A DNA stretch of 10,205 nt from Clostridia bacterium (GCA_900771185.1 CAAGND010000107.1:1-10205); one strand, 5' to 3'; counted from the first letter of the stretch, positions 1 to 5,376 are shown. Translations and numbers: made by a program. The notes: generated from the letters alone by a model not told the origin.

Positions 1-20
1 AACTCGCCAATTCAGGCAAC

Positions 21-59
21 AAAAAAGCCGCAACCCCTTGATATACAAAGGATTGCGGC
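21..59 (-). terminator. Intrinsic terminator of tRNA-Thr
   Basis: Read on the minus strand, a 14-bp stem (59-46 paired with 40-27, including G-T wobbles) with a 5-base loop is followed directly by six T residues (26-21). It begins two bases after the 3' end of the tRNA-Thr gene and should end that transcript. Confidence 0.85.
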
Positions 60-60
60 G

Positions 61-136
61 TGGAGCTACTGGCCGGACTCGAACCGGCGACCTGCTGATT
101 ACGAATCAGCTGCTCTACCAACTGAGCCACAGTAGC
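61..136 (-). tRNA. tRNA-Thr (anticodon CGT)
   Basis: The minus strand folds as a complete 76-nt cloverleaf. The 7-bp acceptor stem is GCTACTG/CAGTAGC, with discriminator T and an encoded CCA (63-61). The D arm is of the GCTC...GAGC type, the anticodon stem is GCTGA/TCAGC with a seven-base loop TTCGTAA, and the T arm carries TTCGAGT. The anticodon CGT reads the threonine codon ACG. It has its own upstream promoter and a terminator immediately downstream, so it is probably a single-gene transcript. No mismatch is seen in the stems. Confidence 0.96.
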
Positions 137-155
137 AAATGTAAACAGCTTATAT

Positions 156-184
156 ATTATAATAAAAGCGAGAACCTTTTGCAA
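156..184 (-). promoter_or_regulatory. Sigma-A-type promoter of tRNA-Thr
   Basis: On the minus strand, TTGCAA (184-179) and TATAAT (161-156) are separated by exactly 17 bases. The -10 box lies about 20 bases before the mature tRNA 5' end, a usual distance for a tRNA gene. Confidence 0.75.
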
Positions 185-245
185 GCCTTTTTTTGATTTT
201 TGTGTGCGACTCAAAAAATAATTTTATAAGCCGGGCGCACTGCTA

Positions 246-274
246 TTGCGAACGGGATTTTTGTGTGATATAAT
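246..274 (+). promoter_or_regulatory. Sigma-A-type promoter of tRNA-Arg
   Basis: TTGCGA (246-251) and TATAAT (269-274) have a 17-base spacer. Transcription would start near 281, giving a 5' precursor of about 50 nt before the tRNA. The two tRNA promoters point away from each other. Confidence 0.75.
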
Positions 275-329
275 ATCAAAGCAATCGCTGAGAATCGTGT
301 CCTCGGTTTAATCAGCGGTTATCATATGT

Positions 330-406
330 CCGCCCGTGGCGAAGCTGGATATCGCAGCAGATTCCGATTCTGAAGGCCGGGGGTTCGAATCCCTCCGGGC
401 GGGCCA
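330..406 (+). tRNA. tRNA-Arg (anticodon CCG)
   Basis: This is a 77-nt cloverleaf. The acceptor stem is CCGCCCG/CGGGCGG, with discriminator G and encoded CCA (404-406). The D stem is GCGA/TCGC, the anticodon loop is TTCCGAT, the variable loop has five bases, and the T arm carries TTCGAAT. The anticodon CCG reads the arginine codon CGG. Two details are less regular than in tRNA-Thr: the first pair of the anticodon stem is G-A, and the T stem has one G-T wobble. Its intrinsic terminator follows within about 10 bases, and the hairpin-array cassette begins right behind that terminator. Confidence 0.92.
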
Positions 407-412
407 ACAAAA

Positions 413-448
413 AAGTCTCTTTTGTCTACCGACAAAAGGGACTTTTTT
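413..448 (+). terminator. Intrinsic terminator of tRNA-Arg
   Basis: The arms 413-426 and 431-444 form a 14-bp stem, perfect apart from one wobble, with a four-base loop TACC. The stem is followed by four further T residues (445-448). It separates the tRNA from the structured element that begins at 451. Confidence 0.85.
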
Positions 449-450
449 GA

Positions 451-583
451 GTGATGCGTTCCTTACGGAACGTGAAGCACACTGCGTGCGTGATACAGGC
501 TTCGCCTGTGATGCACGCCTTCGGCACGTGAGCGGAACGCATCGCATCACCTATCACAGCGTAGCTGCATCACTTATCACTTA
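451..583 (+). repeat. Hairpin-array element preceding the four-helix-bundle gene
   Basis: A gene-free stretch packed with short hairpins. Perfect stem-loops lie at 457-472 (CGTTCC/GGAACG), 477-489 (GCAC/GTGC) and 495-509 (ACAGGC/GCCTGT, loop TTC). A further one at 514-530 has a two-base bulge, and a small one lies near 558-568 (CAGC/GCTG). The units are joined by GTGAT-type linkers. The outer arms are also complementary: 451-458 pairs with 543-550, and 453-462 pairs perfectly with 534-543, so alternative closed multi-branch folds exist. ATCAC, the inverse of the linker, recurs four times in 546-580. The element starts two bases after the T tract of the tRNA-Arg terminator and ends where the promoter of the next gene begins. 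It could act as DNA (terminal palindrome, protein binding site) or as RNA. No named family was recognised with certainty. Confidence 0.7.
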
Positions 584-613
584 TTTACAAGCAACCCTGT
601 TATGTTATATAAT
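584..613 (+). promoter_or_regulatory. Promoter of the four-helix-bundle gene pair
   Basis: TTTACA (584-589) and TATAAT (608-613) are separated by 18 bases. Predicted transcription starts near 620, leaving a leader of under 20 bases with the ribosome binding site GTGAGGTG (624-631). The hairpin array would thus lie upstream of, not within, this mRNA. Confidence 0.65.
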
Positions 614-637
614 GTTTTAATAAGTGAGGTGTATATT

Positions 638-991
638 ATGTCAGAATCAAAGCTTCGGGAACTTTCTATGGAATTTTCCGTTGATATTATTGAATTGGTG
701 AAGCATCTGAAATCAATTAAAGAATCTATCATTTCCAACCAGATTGGCAGAAGCGGAACAAGTATTGGTGCAAACATTCACGAAGCGCAATATGCACAGG
801 GCAAGAAGGACTTTATTTCTAAACTCGAAATCGCATTAAAAGAAGCAAATGAAACCGGTTATTGGCTTGAGCTCTTATACAGAACAAAATATATTGACGA
901 GCAAACTTTTAAAATGCTTTCTTCCAAATGCACATCTTTAAGAGCGATGTTGGTCGCTTCCTGCAGGACAGCAAAGGAGAATACTAAGTGA
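638..991 (+). CDS. Four-helix-bundle protein, S23/Avd-like
   Basis: A 117-residue, all-helical protein without signal peptide or membrane segment. Residues 36-80, with the pattern QIGRSGTSIGANIHEAQYA followed by DFISKLEIALKEANETGYWLELL, carry the hallmark of the bacterial four-helix-bundle family. That family includes the S23 proteins encoded in intervening sequences of 23S rRNA, and Avd of diversity-generating retroelements is structurally related. Members are basic oligomeric helical bundles, and an RNA or nucleic-acid binding role is suspected. ATG at 638 was chosen because GTGAGGTG sits about 6 bases upstream; the in-frame ATG at 602 lies upstream of the -10 box. The gene is AT-rich (about one third GC in sampled stretches, against about 55% in the neighbouring ABC operon), which suggests acquisition. 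Its stop overlaps the start of the next gene. Its cellular function is unknown. Confidence 0.9.
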   Translation: MSESKLRELSMEFSVDIIELVKHLKSIKESIISNQIGRSGTSIGANIHEAQYAQGKKDFISKLEIALKEANETGYWLELLYRTKYIDEQTFKMLSSKCTSLRAMLVASCRTAKENTK

Positions 992-1473
992 TTATACTCA
1001 AAGACGGCTATGTTCTTGATGTAGACGTTGAAGGAACTCTCGAATATTCCAAAGAGCACTCGCTTTGCGATTGCAATGAGGATCGCAATTTGTATGCTCA
1101 AATTCGGGGCAAATTCCCCAAGTTATCAGCTTTCCTTGCTGAATTGGGTTTGTTAATTGATAGACCAGATGAAACCGGGTCTTGTGCCGTCAACGATTAC
1201 ATAGACTATCATTTCATTTCCTACACTGTCATCGGCAATATATTGGAATCTGATAAATATGAAATTGATATGTTTGATGGGGGATTGTTCCTTAATATCG
1301 TTATTGACAATTGGTATATCCCCAACGAACAAAAAGCAGACAGTTATTTTACCGTGACTGTTTATGGCGTTAATTTACCGTGGGTTTTGGATGAGACTTT
1401 CCCGGAAAACGCTAAACCGAAAAAGGTGACTTCTTTGCTTGACCGAATCAAAAAGCTATTTCGCCGAAATTAG
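988..1473 (+). CDS. Hypothetical protein coupled to the four-helix-bundle gene
   Basis: A 161-residue soluble, acidic protein not assigned to a named family. It starts with GTG at 988, overlapping the TGA of the preceding gene in a GTGA arrangement. The ribosome binding site AAAGGAGA (973-980) lies inside that gene, so the two are very likely translationally coupled. Visible features are an N-terminal beta-like segment (DGYVLDVDVEGTLEY), a small Cys pair with acidic surroundings (SLCDCNEDR, 25-33), an aromatic/acidic middle (YIDYHFISYTVIG, 71-83), a hydrophobic strand FLNIVIDN (101-108), and a basic C-terminus ending KKLFRRN. No catalytic motif, signal peptide or membrane helix is seen. The Cys pair could hold metal with ligands elsewhere, but this is not demonstrated. 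Its low GC matches its partner. Coupling suggests the two proteins act in stoichiometric partnership. Confidence 0.85.
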   Translation: MIILKDGYVLDVDVEGTLEYSKEHSLCDCNEDRNLYAQIRGKFPKLSAFLAELGLLIDRPDETGSCAVNDYIDYHFISYTVIGNILESDKYEIDMFDGGLFLNIVIDNWYIPNEQKADSYFTVTVYGVNLPWVLDETFPENAKPKKVTSLLDRIKKLFRRN

Positions 1474-1529
1474 TGTACTTTTCGCTTTTCTTTGCCCCAT
1501 TTACGCACCGTTTTACTGCTCCTTCGCAG

Positions 1530-1570
1530 AAAGAAACGACAATTTTCGTTGAGAAGATTGTCGTTTCTTT
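1530..1570. terminator. Convergent intergenic stem-loop, likely terminator
   Basis: A perfect 14-bp inverted repeat (1530-1543 with 1557-1570, loop 13 bases) sits between the convergent cassette genes and the ABC operon. The plus-strand 3' arm is T-rich and followed by an AT-rich stretch. The minus-strand side lacks a clean T run. It probably ends the plus-strand transcript and may also stop or stabilise the opposite one. Confidence 0.55.
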
Positions 1571-1592
1571 GTTATATTATTTAAGGTGAATA

Positions 1593-2387
1593 TTATGAGA
1601 GAAGCATTCGGTCGTTGCTGAGTTCTTCGCCGGCAGAAATCTTGAATTTCTCAAGCAGATCTGCGGTGGTGAGCTGCTTCTTTTCCTCGCCGCTGACATC
1701 GAAGATTATCTTGCCGTTGTTCATCATTATAAGGCGGTTGCCAATGCGGATGGCGTCGGCCATGTTGTGGGTTATCATAATTGTTGTGAGGTTATCCCTT
1801 TCAACAATCTCCTGAGTGAGGTTCAGAACCTTTGCGGCGGTTTTCGGGTCGAGAGCCGCCGTGTGCTCGTCGAGCAGAAGAAGCTTCGGTTTCTTGAGTG
1901 TCGCCATAATGAGCGTCAGAGCCTGTCTCTGACCGCCGGAGAGCAGGCCGACCTTTGAGGTGAGCCTGTCCTCAAGACCGAGGTCAAGCGCTTTGAGAAG
2001 CTCCTTGTATTGAGCTCTCTCCTTTTTTGAAATGCCCGGACGCAGGGTTCTGCTGCTGCCTCTGCGGTTGGCAAGGGCAAGATTTTCATCTATCTGCATG
2101 TCAGCTGCAGTGCCGTTCATCGGATCCTGGAAAACTCTGCCGAGGTACTTCGCTCTCTTGTATTCGGGGAGCTTGGTCACCTCCACATCGTCAATTTTTA
2201 TTGTTCCGCAGTCCACGGGATAAACGCCTGCTATCATGTTGAGAAGTGTTGATTTGCCCGAACCGTTGCCGCCGATGACGGTCACGAAATCACCCTCGTT
2301 GAGAGTGAGGTCAATGCCGTTGAGAGCTTTCTTTTCGTTTATTGTTCCGGGGTTAAAGGTCTTGCAGATACCTTTGATTTCAAGCAT
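1593..2387 (-). CDS. ABC transporter ATP-binding protein
   Basis: The cytoplasmic ATPase (264 aa) of a binding-protein-dependent importer. Visible motifs are Walker A GGNGSGKST (39-47), Q-loop Gln87 in VFQDP, signature LSGGQRQ (149-155), Walker B LLLLDE ending at Glu174, D-loop ALDP (178-181) and H-loop His207. All catalytic residues are present. After Walker B it reads DEHTAALD, with His replacing the usual Pro, as seen in this transporter subgroup. ATG at 2387 lies inside the end of the permease gene (8-base overlap), preceded by GGAGG, so the two are co-translated. It is the last gene of a lipoprotein-permease-ATPase operon. Related Firmicute systems have been assigned to tryptophan (TrpXYZ-type) from their regulation, but the substrate is not determined here. 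Confidence 0.93.
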   Translation of the reverse strand: MLEIKGICKTFNPGTINEKKALNGIDLTLNEGDFVTVIGGNGSGKSTLLNMIAGVYPVDCGTIKIDDVEVTKLPEYKRAKYLGRVFQDPMNGTAADMQIDENLALANRRGSSRTLRPGISKKERAQYKELLKALDLGLEDRLTSKVGLLSGGQRQALTLIMATLKKPKLLLLDEHTAALDPKTAAKVLNLTQEIVERDNLTTIMITHNMADAIRIGNRLIMMNNGKIIFDVSGEEKKQLTTADLLEKFKISAGEELSNDRMLLS

Positions 2388-3333
2388 TTGCTCCGACCTC
2401 CTTCTTTTCTTTTTTTGCCGTGTTCATACGCTTTTGGGTTATCTTGCCTTTCCAATATGGTATCGCAAGGAAGATGGCGACAATCACAGCGGAGAGAAGT
2501 TTGAGCAGGTTTGCGTCCATGCCGAGCGCTATGACTATCTGAACGACGATGTAATAGACAACCGCGCCGAGTGCCACAGAAAGCAGGCGCAGGGCAAAAT
2601 TCTTGAAGATTTTGCCGAAGATCGCTTCGCCGATAATGACAGCGGCAAGTCCGATAACGATGGCGCCTCTGCCCATGTTGACATCCGCAAAGCCCTGATA
2701 TTGCGAGAGGAGTGCGCCGGAAGCGGCGACAAGCCCGTTTGAGAGCATGATGCCGATTACCTTGTTGACGTTCGTGTTGATGCCCTGCGCGCGGCTCATG
2801 TTGAGATTGGCGCCTGTCGCGCGGATGGAACAGCCTATCTCAGTTCCGAAGAACCAGTAGAGAATTATAATAAGAACCGCAATTATCAGGCTCACCATGA
2901 TAAGCGGATTGCCGAGAACAGCCTGCTTGACCCAGCGCAGGGAGATGAGCAGGTCGGTCTGGTTGACGTTTATCGACTGGTTGGATTTGCCGAGAATTTT
3001 GAGGTTGACGGAATAGAGACCGAGCTGAGTGAGTATACCTGCGAGAATGGCGGGTATGCCCATAAGGGTGTGAAGCAGACCCGTCACCGCTCCCGCGAGC
3101 AGACCCGAAAGGAAAGCGAGCAGGAGAGCAACCCACACATTGCAGCCCTTGAGCAGAGCCATAACGCAGATGGCACCGCCCGTTGCGAACGAGCCGTCAA
3201 CGGACAAATCCGCGATGTCCAGTATGCGGTAGGTGATATAAAGACCGATTGCCATAATGCCCCAGATAAGTCCCTGTGAACACGCGCCGGGCAGAGCGCC
3301 GACAATCTTGTCGAGTAATTCAAGTATTCCCAT
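2380..3333 (-). CDS. ABC transporter permease (branched-chain/ribose-type fold)
   Basis: A 317-residue integral membrane protein of the BPD_transp_2 permease type, with roughly eight to nine hydrophobic segments. Examples are GLIWGIMAIGLYITYRIL near the N-terminus, WVALLLAFLSGLLAGAVTGLL, PLIMVSLIIAVLIIILYWFF, AIVIGLAAVIIGEAIFG and LLSAVIVAIFLAIPYW. The LDIADLSVDGSFATGGA region is typical of permeases paired with ABC_sub_bind lipoproteins, and the C-terminus is Lys-rich and cytoplasmic. It would form the transmembrane channel for the substrate delivered by the lipoprotein encoded upstream. ATG at 3333 has a strong GGAGGA ribosome binding site. A 12-bp hairpin separates it from the upstream gene, and the ATPase gene overlaps its 3' end. 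The substrate is probably an amino acid or similar small molecule, by family only. Confidence 0.92.
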   Translation of the reverse strand: MGILELLDKIVGALPGACSQGLIWGIMAIGLYITYRILDIADLSVDGSFATGGAICVMALLKGCNVWVALLLAFLSGLLAGAVTGLLHTLMGIPAILAGILTQLGLYSVNLKILGKSNQSINVNQTDLLISLRWVKQAVLGNPLIMVSLIIAVLIIILYWFFGTEIGCSIRATGANLNMSRAQGINTNVNKVIGIMLSNGLVAASGALLSQYQGFADVNMGRGAIVIGLAAVIIGEAIFGKIFKNFALRLLSVALGAVVYYIVVQIVIALGMDANLLKLLSAVIVAIFLAIPYWKGKITQKRMNTAKKEKKEVGANA

Positions 3334-3356
3334 ATTTTCCTCCGATATAAATAATC

Positions 3357-3385
3357 CAAGGGAGAATGAAATCCATTCTCCCTTG
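3357..3385 (-). promoter_or_regulatory. Intra-operon stem-loop between lipoprotein and permease genes
   Basis: A perfect 12-bp inverted repeat (3357-3368 with 3374-3385, loop AAATC) lies in the gap between the lipoprotein stop and the permease ribosome binding site. No T tract follows on the minus strand, so full termination is unlikely. It is better explained as an mRNA-stabilising or partial-termination hairpin that raises lipoprotein output over permease and ATPase, a common arrangement in binding-protein operons. Confidence 0.65.
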
Positions 3386-3408
3386 AGAATTCTTAGGATT
3401 TTGTGCGA

Positions 3409-4368
3409 TTATGCGATGGGCTCATATCCTTCGAGAGGCGTAATTCCAAGATCTTTGCAGATTGCTGCGTTGTACTTCTTGGTGACCGATGTGTACTCGA
3501 TAGGCATTGTGGAGATGTCAGCCTCGCCCTTGAGAATCTTTATTGCCATCTTGCCGGTGGTGTAGCCGAGGTCATAGTAGCTGATGGAGAGCGTTGCAAC
3601 GCCGCAGCCTGAGCAGATACCCTCTTCGCCCGTGATTACCGGCACCTTTGCGGGACGGCAGATGTTGTCGATAAGAGCCTTGTTTGAGGCGACAGTATTG
3701 TCTGTGGGGACATAGATAACATCGCTCTCGTCAGCCGCTGTCTGGCAGATAGCGGAGAGATCGTTGGAGTCGGCGAAAGAATACATCTTTGTGCTGACGC
3801 CTGCGTTTTTGAGATACTTCGCAACCTCGTTGACCTGATAGAGGCTGTTGGGCTCGCCGGAGCAGTAGAGGAGGCCGACATTCTTAGCCTCGGGGAACCA
3901 CTCGGTAACCATAGCCGCCTGCTGATCAAGGGGAGCCAAGTCGGAGGTGCCGGAGATGTTGCCGCCGACAGTACCGTTGAAATCCTTGAGCTGAAGAGCA
4001 ACGCCGTACTCGGTGATGGATGTGCCGAGAATCGGAATAGTATCCGTTGCGGCAGCCGCAGCCTGGAGCGCCGGAGTGGCGTTGGCGAGAATGAGGTCAA
4101 CATTGTTGGAAACGAACTGGTTGGCGATGGCGGCGCAGGTGGCGCTGTCGTTCTGACCGTTCTGAATGTCAATCTCAACCTTGTCGCCGAACTCAGCCTT
4201 GAGAGCGTCAACAAATCCCTGTGTTGCAGCGTCAAGAGCGTCGTGCTCAACGAGCTGACAGACACCTATTTTGTAGACATCCTTTTTGCCGCCTGAGCAG
4301 CCTGCAAATGCCGTGCAGATAAGAACCGCTGTCAGAAGGAGAGCAATAATTTTTCTGCTTTTTTTCAT
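3409..4368 (-). CDS. ABC transporter substrate-binding lipoprotein (ABC_sub_bind family)
   Basis: The extracellular solute receptor (319 aa) of the importer. The N-terminus has a basic MKKSRK start, a hydrophobic core and a lipobox ending FAGC at Cys24, followed by a Ser/Gly/Lys linker, so the mature protein should be lipid-anchored. KIGVCQLVEHDALDAA (33-48) followed by a long two-lobed domain matches the ABC_sub_bind (PF04392) family. Later segments such as VIYVPTDNTVASN and VPVITGEEGICSGCGVATLSISYYDLG fit that fold. ATG at 4368 is preferred because AAGGTG lies just upstream; an in-frame TTG five codons earlier overlaps that site. Some members in Firmicutes are linked to tryptophan or other aromatic compounds, but no T-box is visible in the short leader, so the ligand stays open. 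Confidence 0.93.
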   Translation of the reverse strand: MKKSRKIIALLLTAVLICTAFAGCSGGKKDVYKIGVCQLVEHDALDAATQGFVDALKAEFGDKVEIDIQNGQNDSATCAAIANQFVSNNVDLILANATPALQAAAAATDTIPILGTSITEYGVALQLKDFNGTVGGNISGTSDLAPLDQQAAMVTEWFPEAKNVGLLYCSGEPNSLYQVNEVAKYLKNAGVSTKMYSFADSNDLSAICQTAADESDVIYVPTDNTVASNKALIDNICRPAKVPVITGEEGICSGCGVATLSISYYDLGYTTGKMAIKILKGEADISTMPIEYTSVTKKYNAAICKDLGITPLEGYEPIA

Positions 4369-4393
4369 AGTATTCACCTTCAAGTCTTTTTTT

Positions 4394-4416
4394 GATGTAT
4401 AATTACAATATACATC
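4394..4416 (-). promoter_or_regulatory. Inverted repeat in the leader of the ABC operon
   Basis: GATGTATA (4394-4401) and TATACATC (4409-4416) form a perfect 8-bp dyad with a 7-base centre, located just downstream of the predicted transcription start and upstream of the ribosome binding site. On the minus strand it is followed by seven A residues, not T, so it is not a terminator in the operon's direction. It could be a repressor operator or a 5' mRNA hairpin. On the plus strand it is followed by no T run either, although a T tract precedes it. Confidence 0.5.
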
Positions 4417-4430
4417 GTTTTACGATACTA

Positions 4431-4459
4431 AAGATATCACCTTAAACGGCAAAAGTCAA
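4431..4459 (-). promoter_or_regulatory. Sigma-A-type promoter of the ABC operon
   Basis: On the minus strand, TTGACT (4459-4454) and TATCTT (4436-4431) are separated by 17 bases. Start of transcription is expected near 4424, giving a leader of about 55 nt with the dyad described separately. Confidence 0.7.
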
Positions 4460-4495
4460 CACTTTAAAGCGGAAAAGTGCTAAAAATTTTTTACC

Positions 4496-4534
4496 AAAAG
4501 CAGAGCGCTTCACTCTGTAATACAGGTGAAGCGC
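4496..4534 (-). terminator. Probable intrinsic terminator of mscL
   Basis: A perfect 9-bp stem GCGCTTCAC/GTGAAGCGC (4505-4513 with 4526-4534), possibly extended by an inner CTG/CAG, lies 26 bases after the mscL stop. On the minus strand it is followed by a T-rich but interrupted stretch, so efficiency is uncertain. Confidence 0.6.
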
Positions 4535-4559
4535 ATATGCGGATATTTTGATTGTACAG

Positions 4560-5042
4560 TTATTCCACGGCTATGTCGCTTGTGCAGTGCGGGCATTTGA
4601 CAGCCTCAATGTCAATCTCGCTGCAGCAGAACGGGCACTTCTTTGTCGTTGCGGGAGCGGGTTCCTCCTCGGGCTTTTCGCGGACGAGCTTCTCTTTCAT
4701 CTTTGACATGAGCTTTATGACAAGGAAGATTGCCAGCGCGATAATCAGAAAATCAAGGACAGTCTGAATAAAGCTGCCGTAATTGAGGGTCGCGAAGCCG
4801 GCCTCGGCCGCAAGCGCGGGAGTGGTGCAGACCTTTGGGTCAAATCCGGTCTTGTCCCCGAGAACGATGAACATGTCCTTGAGACTGCCGCCGCCGGTTA
4901 TGAGACCGACAAGGGGCATGATGAGGTCGGAAACGAGCGAGGTGACAATTTTTCCGAACGCCCCGCCGACGACAACGCCGACCGCCATGTCAACAACGTT
5001 GCCTTTTGAAATGAACTCTTTGAACTCTTTCATTAACTTCAT
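4560..5042 (-). CDS. mscL: Large-conductance mechanosensitive channel with zinc ribbon
   Basis: MscL forms a homopentameric membrane pore that opens under high membrane tension and releases solutes on hypo-osmotic shock. This protein (160 aa) has the canonical N-terminal amphipathic helix (MKEFKEFISKGNVVDMAVGV) and the pore-lining first helix with VVVGGAFGKIVTSLVSDLIMPLVG (about 23-46). A periplasmic loop follows, then the second helix FIQTVLDFLIIALAIFLVIKL (91-111) and a charged cytoplasmic tail. The tail ends in a CPFC (136-139)...CPHC (150-153) zinc-ribbon, an addition seen in many clostridial MscLs and absent from the shorter E. coli type. ATG at 5042 fits a GGATGTGAT ribosome binding site; a GTG three codons earlier overlaps that site. 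It is transcribed alone, probably from a promoter about 300 bases upstream. Confidence 0.95.
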   Translation of the reverse strand: MKLMKEFKEFISKGNVVDMAVGVVVGGAFGKIVTSLVSDLIMPLVGLITGGGSLKDMFIVLGDKTGFDPKVCTTPALAAEAGFATLNYGSFIQTVLDFLIIALAIFLVIKLMSKMKEKLVREKPEEEPAPATTKKCPFCCSEIDIEAVKCPHCTSDIAVE

Positions 5043-5087
5043 GAATATCACATCCGTTTTAATTATTAGGCATTAGGGTTTAGGTTT

Positions 5088-5124
5088 CAGGCAGTAGGGT
5101 CAAACTGTGTTAGCCCACTGAAAA
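5088..5124 (+). repeat. Dispersed repeat, copy 1
   Basis: Aligned without gaps to 9528-9564, it matches at 30 of 37 positions, beginning CAGGC.GTAGGG.CAAACTG. Both copies lie in gene-free stretches next to other repeats. Its origin is unknown. Confidence 0.7.
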
Positions 5125-5127
5125 TCT

Positions 5128-5207
5128 GTCATTCCGAGCGCAGCGAAGAATCTTTTCAAGCCCGGAAACTTTCTCAAGATTCTTCATCGCTTCACCCCTC
5201 AGAATGA
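5128..5207. repeat. Imperfect palindromic repeat element
   Basis: The central arms GAAGAATCTT (5145-5154) and AAGATTCTTC (5176-5185) pair perfectly, and outer arms CATTC (5130-5134) and GAATG (5202-5206) extend the dyad with mismatches. Sequences of the type TCATTC.GAGCGCAGCGAAGAATC are familiar as short dispersed palindromes in gut bacteria. The left arm resembles 9344-9364 (about 19 of 21 bases), where the matching right arm is missing. The element carries no coding sequence, so it is probably a MITE- or REP-like sequence or a relic. Confidence 0.6.
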
Positions 5208-5347
5208 AAAGTATTTTCGTAGGCAACCGTAATCCTGCAGTTGCCGCAAAACAGCCTGAGTAATCCCTAAAACCTACAGCCTGTCTTTATAGGGAAGAGC
5301 CTCTGCGTCCTACCGTCCAAGCCGATACTTATAAACACGCCGCCTTT

Positions 5348-5376
5348 ATTATATCAGCGCCTTGAAATTAATACAA
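5348..5376 (-). promoter_or_regulatory. Candidate promoter for mscL (minus strand)
   Basis: On the minus strand, TTGTAT (5376-5371) and TATAAT (5353-5348) have a 17-base spacer. It would give mscL an untranslated leader of about 300 nt that includes the palindromic repeat. The distance makes the assignment uncertain, but no better site was found nearer to mscL. Confidence 0.45.

Noticed and set aside
308..620. Open frames on both strands across tRNA-Arg and the hairpin array
   Set aside because: They run through the tRNA, its terminator and the structured element, have no ribosome binding site and look like no protein family.
407..1592. Integrative element using tRNA-Arg as attachment site
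   Set aside because: No duplicate of the tRNA 3' end is seen at the far border, and there is no integrase. The cassette begins after the terminator, not within the tRNA.
2236..2742. Plus-strand 168-codon open frame
   Set aside because: It lies antisense over the permease/ATPase junction, whose frames have clear family motifs. It is a shadow of coding bias.
4369..4430. T-box or other classical riboswitch before the ABC operon
   Set aside because: The leader is only about 55 nt, without T-box motifs or a terminator in the operon direction.
5067..5103. Promoter with TTGACC on the minus strand close to mscL
   Set aside because: No acceptable -10 box lies 16-18 bases downstream of it, and the tract is low-complexity repeat.
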